A DNA stretch of 64,000 nucleotides from Lactobacillus sp. ESL0677 (lineage in GTDB: Bacteria > Bacillota > Bacilli > Lactobacillales > Lactobacillaceae). Positions within the stretch are counted from its first letter, which is position 1; each line of letters starts with the position of its first letter. The translations under genes and the position numbers were made by a program. The stretch lies in assembly GCF_029392875.1 (NCBI RefSeq), contig NZ_CP113946.1, positions 434,001 through 498,000 on the forward strand. The letters run 5' to 3'. The notes below the pieces were generated by a model, which did not search any database, had not been told where the DNA came from, and was given only the letters and a program-made list of their open reading frames with translations. This document shows, in pieces, positions 10,353-18,451 of the stretch.

Positions 10353-11705
10353 ATGGCTGAAGAAGGAAAAAAGCCAATGAAGGATAAAATTACCAAAATA
10401 GTCGGTAAGTTTGCCAGCACAAGATTTGTGCGGGCAATCATGGATGCTGGTTATAGTGTAATTTCGTTTTCAATTGTCGGTGCGTTTTTTCTGATTTTGA
10501 CAGTTTTACCAACTGTAATTAGAAATCCTGGATTTACCAGCTTTTATAATAGTACGATTGGTCGTTTTGACAATTTATATCAGGCTGTTTATAACGCTAC
10601 GATGGGGATTTTGGCATTAGTTTTTTCAGGAACTTTTGCTTATTCATATACCAAGATATATCGTGATGAGGAACACATTAATTTAATTCCAGTCAATGGC
10701 TTAATGATGTTCTTAATGGCCTTCTTTATTACGGTTCCAGAACTTGTTTGGCAAAATGGTACAGTTCAATTCTTAACTACCTTTACCAAAACAAAGATGG
10801 TTGCTGGTGGTTATGAAGCTTCTACATCTGGTATTTATCGAATTGGTGCCGTTGGTATTTTTATCGGATTAGTTCTTGCTTGGCTAACTGTCCAAATTTA
10901 TCGTTATACTATTAAACATAATTGGCAGATTAAAATGCCAGCTTCAGTTCCGTCTGGGGTATCGAACTCGTTTAGTGCCTTAATTCCGGCTGCTTGTATT
11001 GCAGTAGTCGTTGCTGCAATCAATGTAGCCTTAGTTATGGCTGGAACGGATCTATTTAAGATCTTATTTATTCCATTTTCGTTTATTAGTAATATTGCGG
11101 ATACTTGGTGGGGATTTTTAATTATTATTTTCCTAATTCACTTCTTATGGTGGTTTGGGATTCATGGTGCAACTATTATTAGTTCCTTCTATACACCAAT
11201 TGTTTTGGCAAATTTGGCAGAGAATGTAAAAGGTGCCTATCATGTTTTTGCTGGGGATCCAGTAAATGCATTTATCAATATTGGTGGGTCTGGCGCAACC
11301 TTTGGTGTTGCTATTTGGCTATTATTACGTGCTCGTTCGGCACAATTAAAGGAAATCGGTAAAGTAGAAATTGTTCCTGCAATTTTTAATATTAATGAAC
11401 CGTTGATCTTTGGTTTGCCAATTGTTTATAATGCCAACTTATTAATTCCGTTCGTTGGGGCTCCATTGGTTTCAGGACTTATTGCATATTTGGGAATTGT
11501 AACTCACTTAGTACCAAAAATTATTGCGCAACAGCCATGGCCAACCCCAATTGGTTTGAGCGGACTTATTGCGACGGCTAGTTGGCAAGGTGCAGTGTTG
11601 TCAATTGTTTGTGCAATTGCAGCATTCTTAGTTTGGTATCCATTTATCAAGCACTATGACAATGTTTTACTGAAGCAAGAAAAAGAAGCTGCAGCACAAG
11701 GTTAA
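10353..11705 (+). CDS. celB: PTS EIIC permease, cellobiose family
   Basis: A 450-residue polytopic permease, paralogous to the one at 719. Family marks are WWFGIHGATIISSFYTP near residues 268-284 and FNINEPLIFGLPIVYN near 345-360, the latter carrying the conserved Asn-x-x-Glu-Pro sugar-site motif. With the EIIB two genes upstream it forms a beta-glucoside transporter, and the divergent GH1 enzyme would split its phosphorylated cargo. AGGAGG precedes the ATG at a good distance. The operon ends here with a strong terminator. Confidence 0.92.
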   Translation: MAEEGKKPMKDKITKIVGKFASTRFVRAIMDAGYSVISFSIVGAFFLILTVLPTVIRNPGFTSFYNSTIGRFDNLYQAVYNATMGILALVFSGTFAYSYTKIYRDEEHINLIPVNGLMMFLMAFFITVPELVWQNGTVQFLTTFTKTKMVAGGYEASTSGIYRIGAVGIFIGLVLAWLTVQIYRYTIKHNWQIKMPASVPSGVSNSFSALIPAACIAVVVAAINVALVMAGTDLFKILFIPFSFISNIADTWWGFLIIIFLIHFLWWFGIHGATIISSFYTPIVLANLAENVKGAYHVFAGDPVNAFINIGGSGATFGVAIWLLLRARSAQLKEIGKVEIVPAIFNINEPLIFGLPIVYNANLLIPFVGAPLVSGLIAYLGIVTHLVPKIIAQQPWPTPIGLSGLIATASWQGAVLSIVCAIAAFLVWYPFIKHYDNVLLKQEKEAAAQG

Positions 11706-11721
11706 AAGTTAATTTGAAACA

Positions 11722-11755
11722 AAGCAACTAGTTGGTTATGACTAGTTGCTTTTTA
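11722..11755 (+). terminator. Terminator of the EIIB/EIIC operon
   Basis: AAGCAACTAGT (11722-11732) pairs perfectly with ACTAGTTGCTT (11741-11751), followed by T residues. Confidence 0.85.
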
Positions 11756-11816
11756 GTTATAGATATTGGCATGATAGAGGATAAGTCGAAAGTATAATTG
11801 TGGAAAGAATAAAATA

Positions 11817-13132
11817 ATGATAGATGTTTCAATTATTGTTGCTGTCTTTAATGAGGAGAAGTATTTAGCGCGTTGTTTACAATCTTTGGCTAGTCAAACG
11901 TTTACGGGTAAGTACGAAGTAATAGTTGTTGATGATGGTAGTACAGACGGTACTGCTGATATTATTCAACAATTTAGGGATACATATCCTGATATATTTA
12001 TTTCAGTAAAACAAAAAATCTTGGTCAGGGGATTGCAAGAAATAATGGTATTAGCATTGCTAAAGGAAGATATATTGGCTTTGCTGATGCTGATGATTGG
12101 GTAGAAGCTAACTATATTTCAGAATTATTTGCCAGTATTACGAAATACCAAAGCGATATTTCTGTATGTGATGTACATAAAATTTTTGTTGAAGAAAAAA
12201 CCGAAGCTGATATTAGGTCAATGAAATGTGATGATGGCTTGATCGATATAGCTGCATACATTACAGAGGGACAGAGTAATTCTTATTCATGGAATAAGTT
12301 ATATCGCAGAGAAATTTGGCAGATAAATAAGTTTCCTAAAATGGTGTATGAAGATTTAGATATTCTAATTCCGATTATGAGCAGATGTAGAAAAATATCG
12401 TATGTTCATCAGGCACTTTATAATTATTATAAGCATTCAGATAGTACAACATCGGCGTATACTAATCCGCGCTTATTTCAAATTTTTAAAGCTTATGAAG
12501 ATTTAATAACAAATAGTACAGATCGGTATAAACTGGAAGCTCAATTTTGTGCAGTTAAGCGAATACTGATTAATATGAATACCGTAGGCTTCAATTATTA
12601 TTTATCATATTTTATATTGTTGCTAAGAAAAATATATAATCTTAATAATGATAACTATCTGATTAATAACAATGAGAAGACTAAAGATATTCAATATTAC
12701 AGTAACCGTGAAATTTTGCCTCAAAATATTTTTGTTCCTGAATTCGCAAATTTGAAAGCATGGAATTATTATAAATTTGACGAAAAAATAATGCCTTACT
12801 CTGATGATTTAAGAGCTACGATTGATAAATTATTTGCAGAAGGTGGTCTATTGATATTAGGTAAACTTAATCCTCAAGCACCAATAGGTTATTTAAGAAG
12901 TTTAAATAATTTTATTCTCCTTGATACTAATGGACAGGTATTGATAGTTGGCTTATCTGCCAAACATCCATTAGCAAATTTGTTGGTTAATAGTTATGAT
13001 AATGAAGAAAGTCTATCTGTCTATTTTGATAAAATTTTGGCTAACAAAGATATTCATAATCGCTTATTGAATGAAGTGACAGTTATTAACATTAATACAC
13101 TAGATAATAAAGTTTTGTTTGCAAGGTATTAA
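11817..13132 (+). pseudogene. Family 2 glycosyltransferase, interrupted by a one-base frameshift
   Basis: The first frame (11817-12104) gives a GT-A start: MIDVSIIVAVFNEEKYLARC then VIVVDDGSTDGT. It derails after FISVKQK at an A6 run (12013-12018). One more A there would restore KNLGQGIARNNG and lead straight into GRYIGFADADDWVEANY, with the metal-binding DADD, and on to 13132 in the second frame. The restored protein would have about 438 residues: a GT2 domain (1-230) and a C-terminal part I cannot assign. It would add sugars to a surface polymer or protein. As written the gene is broken; an expressed downstream fragment could start at 12221 but would lack the nucleotide-binding half. Confidence 0.85.
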
Positions 13133-13147
13133 TGTTTAAATATAGTT

Positions 13148-13182
13148 AAAGCAATCAGTTTTATTTAGCTGATTGCTTTTTT
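13148..13182 (+). terminator. Terminator after the glycosyltransferase
   Basis: AAAGCAATCAG (13148-13158) pairs with CTGATTGCTTT (13169-13179), followed by a T-run. Confidence 0.85.
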
Positions 13183-13297
13183 GATTATAAACAGCATAAA
13201 GTCTTACTTTTTTCACAAACAAGTTTTTAGTATTATAAGTAGGTTTTTGGTATGATACAAATGTAAACAAAAGTGTTTGAATAGGAGGAATTTTATT

Positions 13298-13768
13298 ATG
13301 AAATATCCTAAGACAAAGAAAGTTTTAAACCAATTAGTAGCAGACTTGACGCAGATGCATATGATTGTGCACCAACATCATTGGTATATGCGTGGTGAGC
13401 GCTTTTTGAAGTTGCACCCATATCTTGATAAGGTAATGGATGAATTGGCCGATCAACAAGATTTAGTAGCAGAACGGTTAATTACCTTAGATGGTTCACC
13501 AGTTTCAACTCTTAGCGATATTGCTAAAATGACTAAGATCAAGGATGAAGAACCAAACTGGAACCAAACAATTGATGAGCGTTATGCCAAGATTATTGCC
13601 GGTTATCGCCAATTAGAGCAGGACTATCAAAAGGGCTTGGAAGTCAGCGACGAAGAAGGCGACTATTCAACTAATGATATGTTTACGACCTGTCATTCAG
13701 AGGTTGAAAAGCGGATTTGGATGATGTCTGCAGAAATTAATCAGGCACCAGAAATTGATCCAGAATAA
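13298..13768 (+). CDS. dps: Dps-like ferritin (DNA-protecting iron-storage protein)
   Basis: A 156-residue four-helix protein of the Dps/ferritin-like family. All five inter-subunit ferroxidase ligands are in place: His28, His40, Asp44, Asp55 and Glu59, with the same spacing as in Listeria Dps (31, 43, 47, 58, 62). It would form a twelve-subunit shell that oxidises Fe2+ with hydrogen peroxide and so protects DNA, useful in a catalase-free lactic acid bacterium. I chose the ATG at 13298, eight bases after AGGAGG; an in-frame TTG at 13277 lies upstream of that Shine-Dalgarno. It is a single gene with its own terminator. There is no Lys-rich N-terminal tail, so direct DNA binding is doubtful. 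Confidence 0.9.
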   Translation: MKYPKTKKVLNQLVADLTQMHMIVHQHHWYMRGERFLKLHPYLDKVMDELADQQDLVAERLITLDGSPVSTLSDIAKMTKIKDEEPNWNQTIDERYAKIIAGYRQLEQDYQKGLEVSDEEGDYSTNDMFTTCHSEVEKRIWMMSAEINQAPEIDPE

Positions 13769-13782
13769 TTAATACTAAAATA

Positions 13783-13830
13783 AAAAGCTTGAATTTAAAC
13801 TGAGAAAATACAGTAGATTCAAGCTTTTTT
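13783..13830 (+). terminator. Terminator of dps
   Basis: AAAAGCTTGAAT (13783-13794) pairs with ATTCAAGCTTTT (13817-13828) around a 22-base loop, followed by T residues. Confidence 0.75.
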
Positions 13831-13936
13831 ATTGGTTAAAATTATTGTGGTAACTTGCAACTAAACTGCTTAACTTATCTTGGAATGGTGCTGACTCTGC
13901 GGTATTCTTAAGTAAAAAGAAAGAGATTAAGTCTAG

Positions 13937-14749
13937 ATGTCAAAGATTAAATTAATAGCAATCGATGTTGATAATACATTGGTTAATGCCAAGAAGGAAA
14001 TAGTGCCGCAAGTTAAGGCTGCAATTCAAGCTGCTAAGAAGAAAGGAATCAAAGTAGTTATTTGTACAGGACGCTCGCTTTCGGGAACGCAGCAGTACCT
14101 AACAGAATTAGGTTTGGCTAATTGCGATGACCAGTTTATTGTTAGTCTAAATGGTGCAGTAGTTGAGACTACTAGTGGTCAGGTGATTTTTGACCGTCAT
14201 TTACCATACAGTGATTATTTAAGTTTGGAACAGATTGCGCGCCAATTGCACCTTCATTTTCAAGCTGTTGATGCAGAAAGAATTTACACTGCTAATCGCG
14301 ATATTGGGCACTATACTGTTTATAATTCACACGTGGTTAAAATGGAAATTTCTTATCGTACCAAAGAAGAAATGGCCGATATTCCAATTTATAAAGTAAT
14401 GTATTTAGACAAGCCTGAACTTTTAAACAAGGCAATGACTAGTCCATTATTCCAAGCCGTTCAGGATGAAGTTTCATTAACCAAAACTGAACCGTTTTAT
14501 TACGAAGGAGTTGCTAAAGGCTTAGACAAGGCCGCAGGTCTTGATGCTTTATGCAAGTATCTAAACTTAGATGCAGCTAATGTCATGGCAATTGGCGATG
14601 AAGCTAATGATATCTCAATGATTGAATATGCTGGTCTTGGTATCGCAATGGGCAATGCGACACCAGCAGTTAAGCAGGCAGCCGATCAGATTACGGTCGA
14701 TTGTGAGCACGCTGGCGTGGCGCAAGCAATTGAGCAGATACTAGCGTAA
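13937..14749 (+). CDS. HAD-superfamily sugar phosphatase, Cof type
   Basis: A 270-residue cytoplasmic hydrolase of the Cof subfamily (HAD IIB cap). Motif I is IAIDVDNTL with nucleophile Asp10 and Asp12; motif II is CTGRS; the Mg2+-binding motif IV is GDEANDISMIEYAGLGIAMGNA near residues 216-237. Relatives such as YidA remove phosphate from sugar phosphates or FMN with loose specificity, so the true substrate is unknown. It lies just before rpiA, which hints at a sugar-phosphate role but proves nothing. The Shine-Dalgarno is weak (AAGAGA). Confidence 0.88.
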   Translation: MSKIKLIAIDVDNTLVNAKKEIVPQVKAAIQAAKKKGIKVVICTGRSLSGTQQYLTELGLANCDDQFIVSLNGAVVETTSGQVIFDRHLPYSDYLSLEQIARQLHLHFQAVDAERIYTANRDIGHYTVYNSHVVKMEISYRTKEEMADIPIYKVMYLDKPELLNKAMTSPLFQAVQDEVSLTKTEPFYYEGVAKGLDKAAGLDALCKYLNLDAANVMAIGDEANDISMIEYAGLGIAMGNATPAVKQAADQITVDCEHAGVAQAIEQILA

Positions 14750-14800
14750 AGTAGCCTTTTAAGTAATGTTATTCTTAGCTTCAAATACATTAATTTTTGC

Positions 14801-14806
14801 TATAAT
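14801..14806 (+). promoter_or_regulatory. -10 box of the rpiA promoter
   Basis: TATAAT preceded by TGC (an extended -10) in the gap before rpiA. The -35 is poor, the best being around 14779-14784. Confidence 0.4.
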
Positions 14807-14848
14807 AGGGTTGATTTATGAGATGACATTAATTTAATAAGAGAAAGT

Positions 14849-15547
14849 ATGACGATGGATAAAGAAGAACAGGATAAATTAAAGCAAAAAGCTGGGATTA
14901 AAGCTGCTAGCCTTGTTAAGTCGGGGATGAAATTGGGAATTGGCACTGGTTCAACAGTAGCTTTTCTGATTGATGCTTTGGGTAAACGCAAGCAAGAAGA
15001 GGGTCTGCAGTTAGCCGCAATTGCTACTACTTCCAGTAGAAGTAAGAAGCAAATGGAGAGCTGGGGCTTTAAGGTTAACGAACTCGCCGAGATTGACCAG
15101 CTTGACTTAACAATTGATGGCGCCGATCGTTTTGCAGCCAATTTTGATGGTATTAAGGGTGGCGGCGGTGCCTTAACTCTAGAAAAGAATGTTGCCATTA
15201 ATTCGAAAAAAGTAATGTGGATTGTTGATGAGTCAAAAGTTGTAGAACACCTGAGTGGCTTTGCATTGCCTGTCGAAGTTTTACCAATTTCTTGTGAGCA
15301 AAATTTCCGCCGCTTTACTGCTGAAGGGTTAAACCCTAAATGGCGAATGGCTGATGGTGAGCGCTTTGTAACTCACTATGGTAATTATATTATTGACTTA
15401 GACATGGACCGGATACCAGTTCCACACGGTCTTGCTGATTATCTTGATCACACCGTGGGTGTTGTCGAGCATGGCTTATTCCTTGATATGTGTGATGAAG
15501 TCATTATTGCGCATCGCAATGGTGAGATTGAGGATCGGAAAAAATAA
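14849..15547 (+). CDS. rpiA: Ribose-5-phosphate isomerase A
   Basis: A 232-residue enzyme that interconverts ribose-5-phosphate and ribulose-5-phosphate. Family motifs are clear: LGIGTGSTVAFLIDAL near residues 31-46, DLTIDGADRFAANFDGIKGG near 85-106 with the phosphate-binding GGGGAL, and AINSKKVMWIVDESK with the active-site Lys. Length matches the family. The start may be the ATG at 14849 or a second ATG at 14855; AAGAGAAAG lies just upstream. The nucleoside hydrolase is 120 bases downstream and phosphoketolase further on, so it probably serves ribose salvage. It has its own promoter and terminator. Confidence 0.93.
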   Translation: MTMDKEEQDKLKQKAGIKAASLVKSGMKLGIGTGSTVAFLIDALGKRKQEEGLQLAAIATTSSRSKKQMESWGFKVNELAEIDQLDLTIDGADRFAANFDGIKGGGGALTLEKNVAINSKKVMWIVDESKVVEHLSGFALPVEVLPISCEQNFRRFTAEGLNPKWRMADGERFVTHYGNYIIDLDMDRIPVPHGLADYLDHTVGVVEHGLFLDMCDEVIIAHRNGEIEDRKK

Positions 15548-15557
15548 AATTCCAAGA

Positions 15558-15597
15558 TGAATTACTGATAGAGGTGACTATTAGTAGTTCATTTTTT
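15558..15597 (+). terminator. Terminator of rpiA
   Basis: ATGAATTACT (15558-15567) pairs with AGTAGTTCAT (15583-15592), allowing one G-T pair, and is followed by six T. Confidence 0.7.
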
Positions 15598-15669
15598 GTT
15601 TTTTAAAGAAGCAACTAGGGCTAAGATTTGGTATGATTGACATATAAACTTTTTAAAAGAGGAAATTTA

Positions 15670-16590
15670 ATGACGAAAAAACCTTTGATTATCAGTACAG
15701 ATCCCGGAATTGATGATGCAGTTGCAATTACAATTGCGTTATTTGCTCAAGAATTAGACGTCAGGCTGATTGCAGCAACTTGGGGCAATGTGACACTGGA
15801 AAAGACTTTACAAAATGCGTTAAAATTAGAAACTTTTTTACAAACTAAGGTACCAGTTGTTGCTGGAGCAACAAGGCCATTGCTACGGGCAGCGATTGAT
15901 GCTTCAGGTGTTCACGGCAAGTCTGGGATGGCTGGCTATGATTTTCCTGAAGCTGACGACTCGTTATTGCTTCCTGGGTTAGCTGCGTCAGCTATTCATG
16001 AAGTGGTTGCTAAAAGTAGTACCAAGGTAACTTTAATGCAAATTGGTCCAGCGACAGATTTTGCTCTCTACTTTAGACAATATCCAGATGACCTTGCTAA
16101 AATTGAAGAATTAGTAATTATGGGTGGTGCAATTGGCCGCGGCAACTGGGGACCATATAGTGAATATAACGTTGCAGGTGATCCTGAAGCTGCACAGATT
16201 GTCTTTTCTAGCGGCGTGCCAATTAAGGTAGCACCACTAGAATTGGGTCATCAAGCTTTTATCACGCAAGATACTTTACAAAAAATCAAGGTTTTAGGTA
16301 AGACTGGCGACATGTTGTACCATATTTTGACTAATCTCCATGATGAAACAGAATCTGACGGTCGCGAGATTTATGATGCGCTAGCTGCAGGGATGCTGCT
16401 CAATCCTAAGATGTACACTTTTAAACCAGCTTACGTTGTGGTTGATACCAAAAGTCCGCATGCTTATGGGGCATCAATCATGGACTTTGACAATTTCTTT
16501 GACAAACCAGCTAATGCCCAAGTGGGCGTTAAGATAGATCAAAAAGTATTTTCTGATTGGATTATTCAGGCAATTAAGCAAGCAAACTAG
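15670..16590 (+). CDS. Inosine-uridine preferring nucleoside hydrolase family protein
   Basis: A 306-residue N-ribohydrolase that cleaves nucleosides to base and ribose. The Ca2+/ribose-binding cluster is visible at the N-terminus (STDPGIDDAVAI, Asp11, Asp15, Asp16), with the family's IMGGAIGRGNWGPYSEYNVA near residues 156-175 and its conserved Asn for ribose. Whether it prefers pyrimidine or purine nucleosides cannot be decided. I chose the ATG at 15670, six bases after AGAGGAA; an in-frame TTG at 15637 overlaps a likely -10 (TATGAT, 15632-15637). A GntR regulator follows after 11 bases. Ribose freed here would need a ribokinase before RpiA; none is in the window. Confidence 0.9.
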   Translation: MTKKPLIISTDPGIDDAVAITIALFAQELDVRLIAATWGNVTLEKTLQNALKLETFLQTKVPVVAGATRPLLRAAIDASGVHGKSGMAGYDFPEADDSLLLPGLAASAIHEVVAKSSTKVTLMQIGPATDFALYFRQYPDDLAKIEELVIMGGAIGRGNWGPYSEYNVAGDPEAAQIVFSSGVPIKVAPLELGHQAFITQDTLQKIKVLGKTGDMLYHILTNLHDETESDGREIYDALAAGMLLNPKMYTFKPAYVVVDTKSPHAYGASIMDFDNFFDKPANAQVGVKIDQKVFSDWIIQAIKQAN

Positions 16591-16601
16591 TGAGGCAGTA
16601 A

Positions 16602-17327
16602 ATGGCAGATTTTGTTTATCGGACTGTGATGCATGATATTAAGCAGAATATTTTAAATAATAAGTATGATGGGATGCGGCTGCCTGATGAGCGCAGTTTA
16701 GCCGAGCACTACCAAGTTAGCCGCTCATCAATGAAGCGGGCAATGGAATTGTTGTCGCAGCAAGGAATTGTCTTTAAAAAACGGGGCAGTGGCACCTTCA
16801 TTAATCCCCTTTATTTAAAAAATCAGTCCTTATTTCGCTATGAAGGCTCTAATTTGGGGTTAACTGATAGTTTGAAAGTACCAGGTAAAACGCAGAAAAT
16901 TAAGTTGCTTGATTTTCATGTTATTAAAGTTCCCGAAAGTATTGGGCAGGACTTGTTTTTAAACAAAAATGATTTTGTGTATGAATTTCGGCGGTTGCGG
17001 TTAATGGATGACCAACCATTTTTAATTGAGACTGGTTATTTGCCAATCAAAATTGTGCCAGAGCTGAAGCCGCAGCATTTGCAAAACTCACTGTTTAATT
17101 ATTTGGAAGATACTCAGAATAAGGTGGTCACCAAGGCCTTTTTGAATATTACAGTTGACCCATCGAGTACGGATGACCAGAAGCAGTTGCAGTTGAAACC
17201 AACTGAGCCGGTTGGAGTAATGGAAGGGATTTTCTTTCTCGATGATGGTACTCCGTTTGAATTTTCAACGATGCGCGTTCATTATCAGTACATGCGTTTT
17301 AATACATTTGTTAATTTGAATAAATAG
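16602..17327 (+). CDS. GntR-family transcriptional regulator (HutC/UTRA type)
   Basis: A 241-residue regulator. Residues 5-72 form the winged helix (LPDERSLAEHYQVSRSSMKRAMELL then GSGTFINP), and about 95-235 is a UTRA effector domain (FRRLRLMDDQPFLIETGYLP). It sits 11 bases after the nucleoside hydrolase in the same transcript, so it most likely autoregulates that pair in response to a nucleoside, ribose or their phosphates. The effector is inferred from context only. Confidence 0.88.
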   Translation: MADFVYRTVMHDIKQNILNNKYDGMRLPDERSLAEHYQVSRSSMKRAMELLSQQGIVFKKRGSGTFINPLYLKNQSLFRYEGSNLGLTDSLKVPGKTQKIKLLDFHVIKVPESIGQDLFLNKNDFVYEFRRLRLMDDQPFLIETGYLPIKIVPELKPQHLQNSLFNYLEDTQNKVVTKAFLNITVDPSSTDDQKQLQLKPTEPVGVMEGIFFLDDGTPFEFSTMRVHYQYMRFNTFVNLNK

Positions 17328-17329
17328 CA

Positions 17330-17358
17330 AAAGAGCAAGCCTAAGCTTGCTCTTTTTG
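17330..17358. terminator. Terminator between GntR and DeoR genes
   Basis: AAAGAGCAAGC (17330-17340) pairs perfectly with GCTTGCTCTTT (17345-17355) around CTAA, with T residues after. It lies between convergent genes and may serve both. Confidence 0.85.
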
Positions 17359-17387
17359 TTAGGATACATTTTGTTTAAAGAAGGAAA

Positions 17388-18164
17388 TTATGCATCAATT
17401 TGCTTCTTTAAAACGGAAATGATTCGCGTTGTTGGCGCAAAATTTTGTTTAAGTTGGTCAGATAATGGCTCATCGGTAATGAGCACATCAATCTGGTCCA
17501 GAGGAACAGCCATGTAAGGGGCAACTTTCGAATTGTTAAACTTGTGCTTTTCGGCAACAACGATAATTCTTTTAGCGCGCGAGGTCGCTACTTTGATTAA
17601 CTCGGCATCATTAATTTTAGGCAAGTAAATGCCATCGCTTTTAACGTTAGCCGTACCAACGAAAGCGTTATTGAAACTGATTCTTTTTAATGAATCAAGT
17701 GCTGAAACGGAGTAATTAAAGCGATGCTCTTTATTAACTTTACCGCCTAAAAGTAAAATTTCTGGAAACTCAGATCGCATCAGTTCAAGTGAATTATCAA
17801 TTGAATTGGTAACGATTTGTAAATTAGTACCACTGATTAGCTGACATAGTTTTTTAAGCGTAGTTGATGGCCCAATAAAATCGCATTGCTTGGAATGGAT
17901 AAAGTGCTGCGCCATTTGGGCCATTTTAGTTTTAATTGGTGAGTCAATCTGAGTTCGCGTTAAAAACGGTAGGCCTTCATCATCGGTATTACTAATTAGG
18001 CCGCCATGAACTCTGATTGCTTGACCAGTGGAAACTAACTGAATCACGTCACGTCTAGCGGTATCAAATGAAATATTAAAGTGTTTGGCTAAGTCGCGGG
18101 TAATTAAATGGTTCTGCCGCTCGAGCATTTGTTTAATTTCATGTAATCGTTGCTCCTGTGTCAT
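17388..18164 (-). CDS. DeoR-family sugar-metabolism regulator
   Basis: A 258-residue repressor. The N-terminal helix-turn-helix reads MLERQNHLITRDLAKHFNIS FDTARRDV in two parts, near residues 13-40, with the family's IRVHGG following. The C-terminal half is the ribose-5-phosphate-isomerase-like sensor domain (DFIGPSTTLKKL, FNNAFVGTANV, VVAEKHKF) that binds phosphorylated sugars. GGAGGAAG precedes the ATG at 18164. It is divergent from the phosphoketolase gene, so that gene is the best candidate target. Confidence 0.9.
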   Translation of the reverse strand: MTQEQRLHEIKQMLERQNHLITRDLAKHFNISFDTARRDVIQLVSTGQAIRVHGGLISNTDDEGLPFLTRTQIDSPIKTKMAQMAQHFIHSKQCDFIGPSTTLKKLCQLISGTNLQIVTNSIDNSLELMRSEFPEILLLGGKVNKEHRFNYSVSALDSLKRISFNNAFVGTANVKSDGIYLPKINDAELIKVATSRAKRIIVVAEKHKFNNSKVAPYMAVPLDQIDVLITDEPLSDQLKQNFAPTTRIISVLKKQIDA

Positions 18165-18338
18165 TCTGCTTCCTCCAAAAATAAAGTTATCATCTTTAGT
18201 GATTATTATAAATATTTTAATTAAAAAGTCAGAATTTTTATCAGCATTTATCGGTATTTATGTATTCAAACACTGATGAAGAAAATCAAAAACCCCTAAT
18301 AACTTTGATGTAGCAACTGCTTAAATTTTTAAATGCTG

Positions 18339-18372
18339 ATTTTTAAAATTGGGACGAACCAATTTTAAAAAT
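18339..18372. promoter_or_regulatory. Perfect 14-bp inverted repeat upstream of phosphoketolase, probable operator
   Basis: ATTTTTAAAATTGG (18339-18352) and CCAATTTTAAAAAT (18359-18372) are exact reverse complements around GACGAA. The repeat ends two bases before the -35 of the phosphoketolase promoter. No T-run follows, so it is not a terminator. A regulator binding site is the likeliest reading; the divergent DeoR-type gene is an obvious candidate. Confidence 0.55.
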
Positions 18373-18374
18373 GG

Positions 18375-18403
18375 TTGAATTTTTGAAAAAACTTGCTATA
18401 ATA
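18375..18403 (+). promoter_or_regulatory. Promoter of phosphoketolase
   Basis: TTGAAT (18375-18380), a 17-base spacer and TATAAT (18398-18403). It gives a leader of about 40 bases and is followed by AAAGGAGA before the start at 18452. Confidence 0.7.
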
Positions 18404-18451
18404 TATTGTGTAAAGAGTAATTAAGTAAGTAATTGCTAAAGGAGAAATAAA

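Noticed and set aside
12011..12020. Programmed -1 ribosomal frameshift in the glycosyltransferase
   Set aside because: The bases do not form the X XXY YYZ heptamer in the reading frame, and no stimulatory hairpin is evident; a simple deletion explains it.
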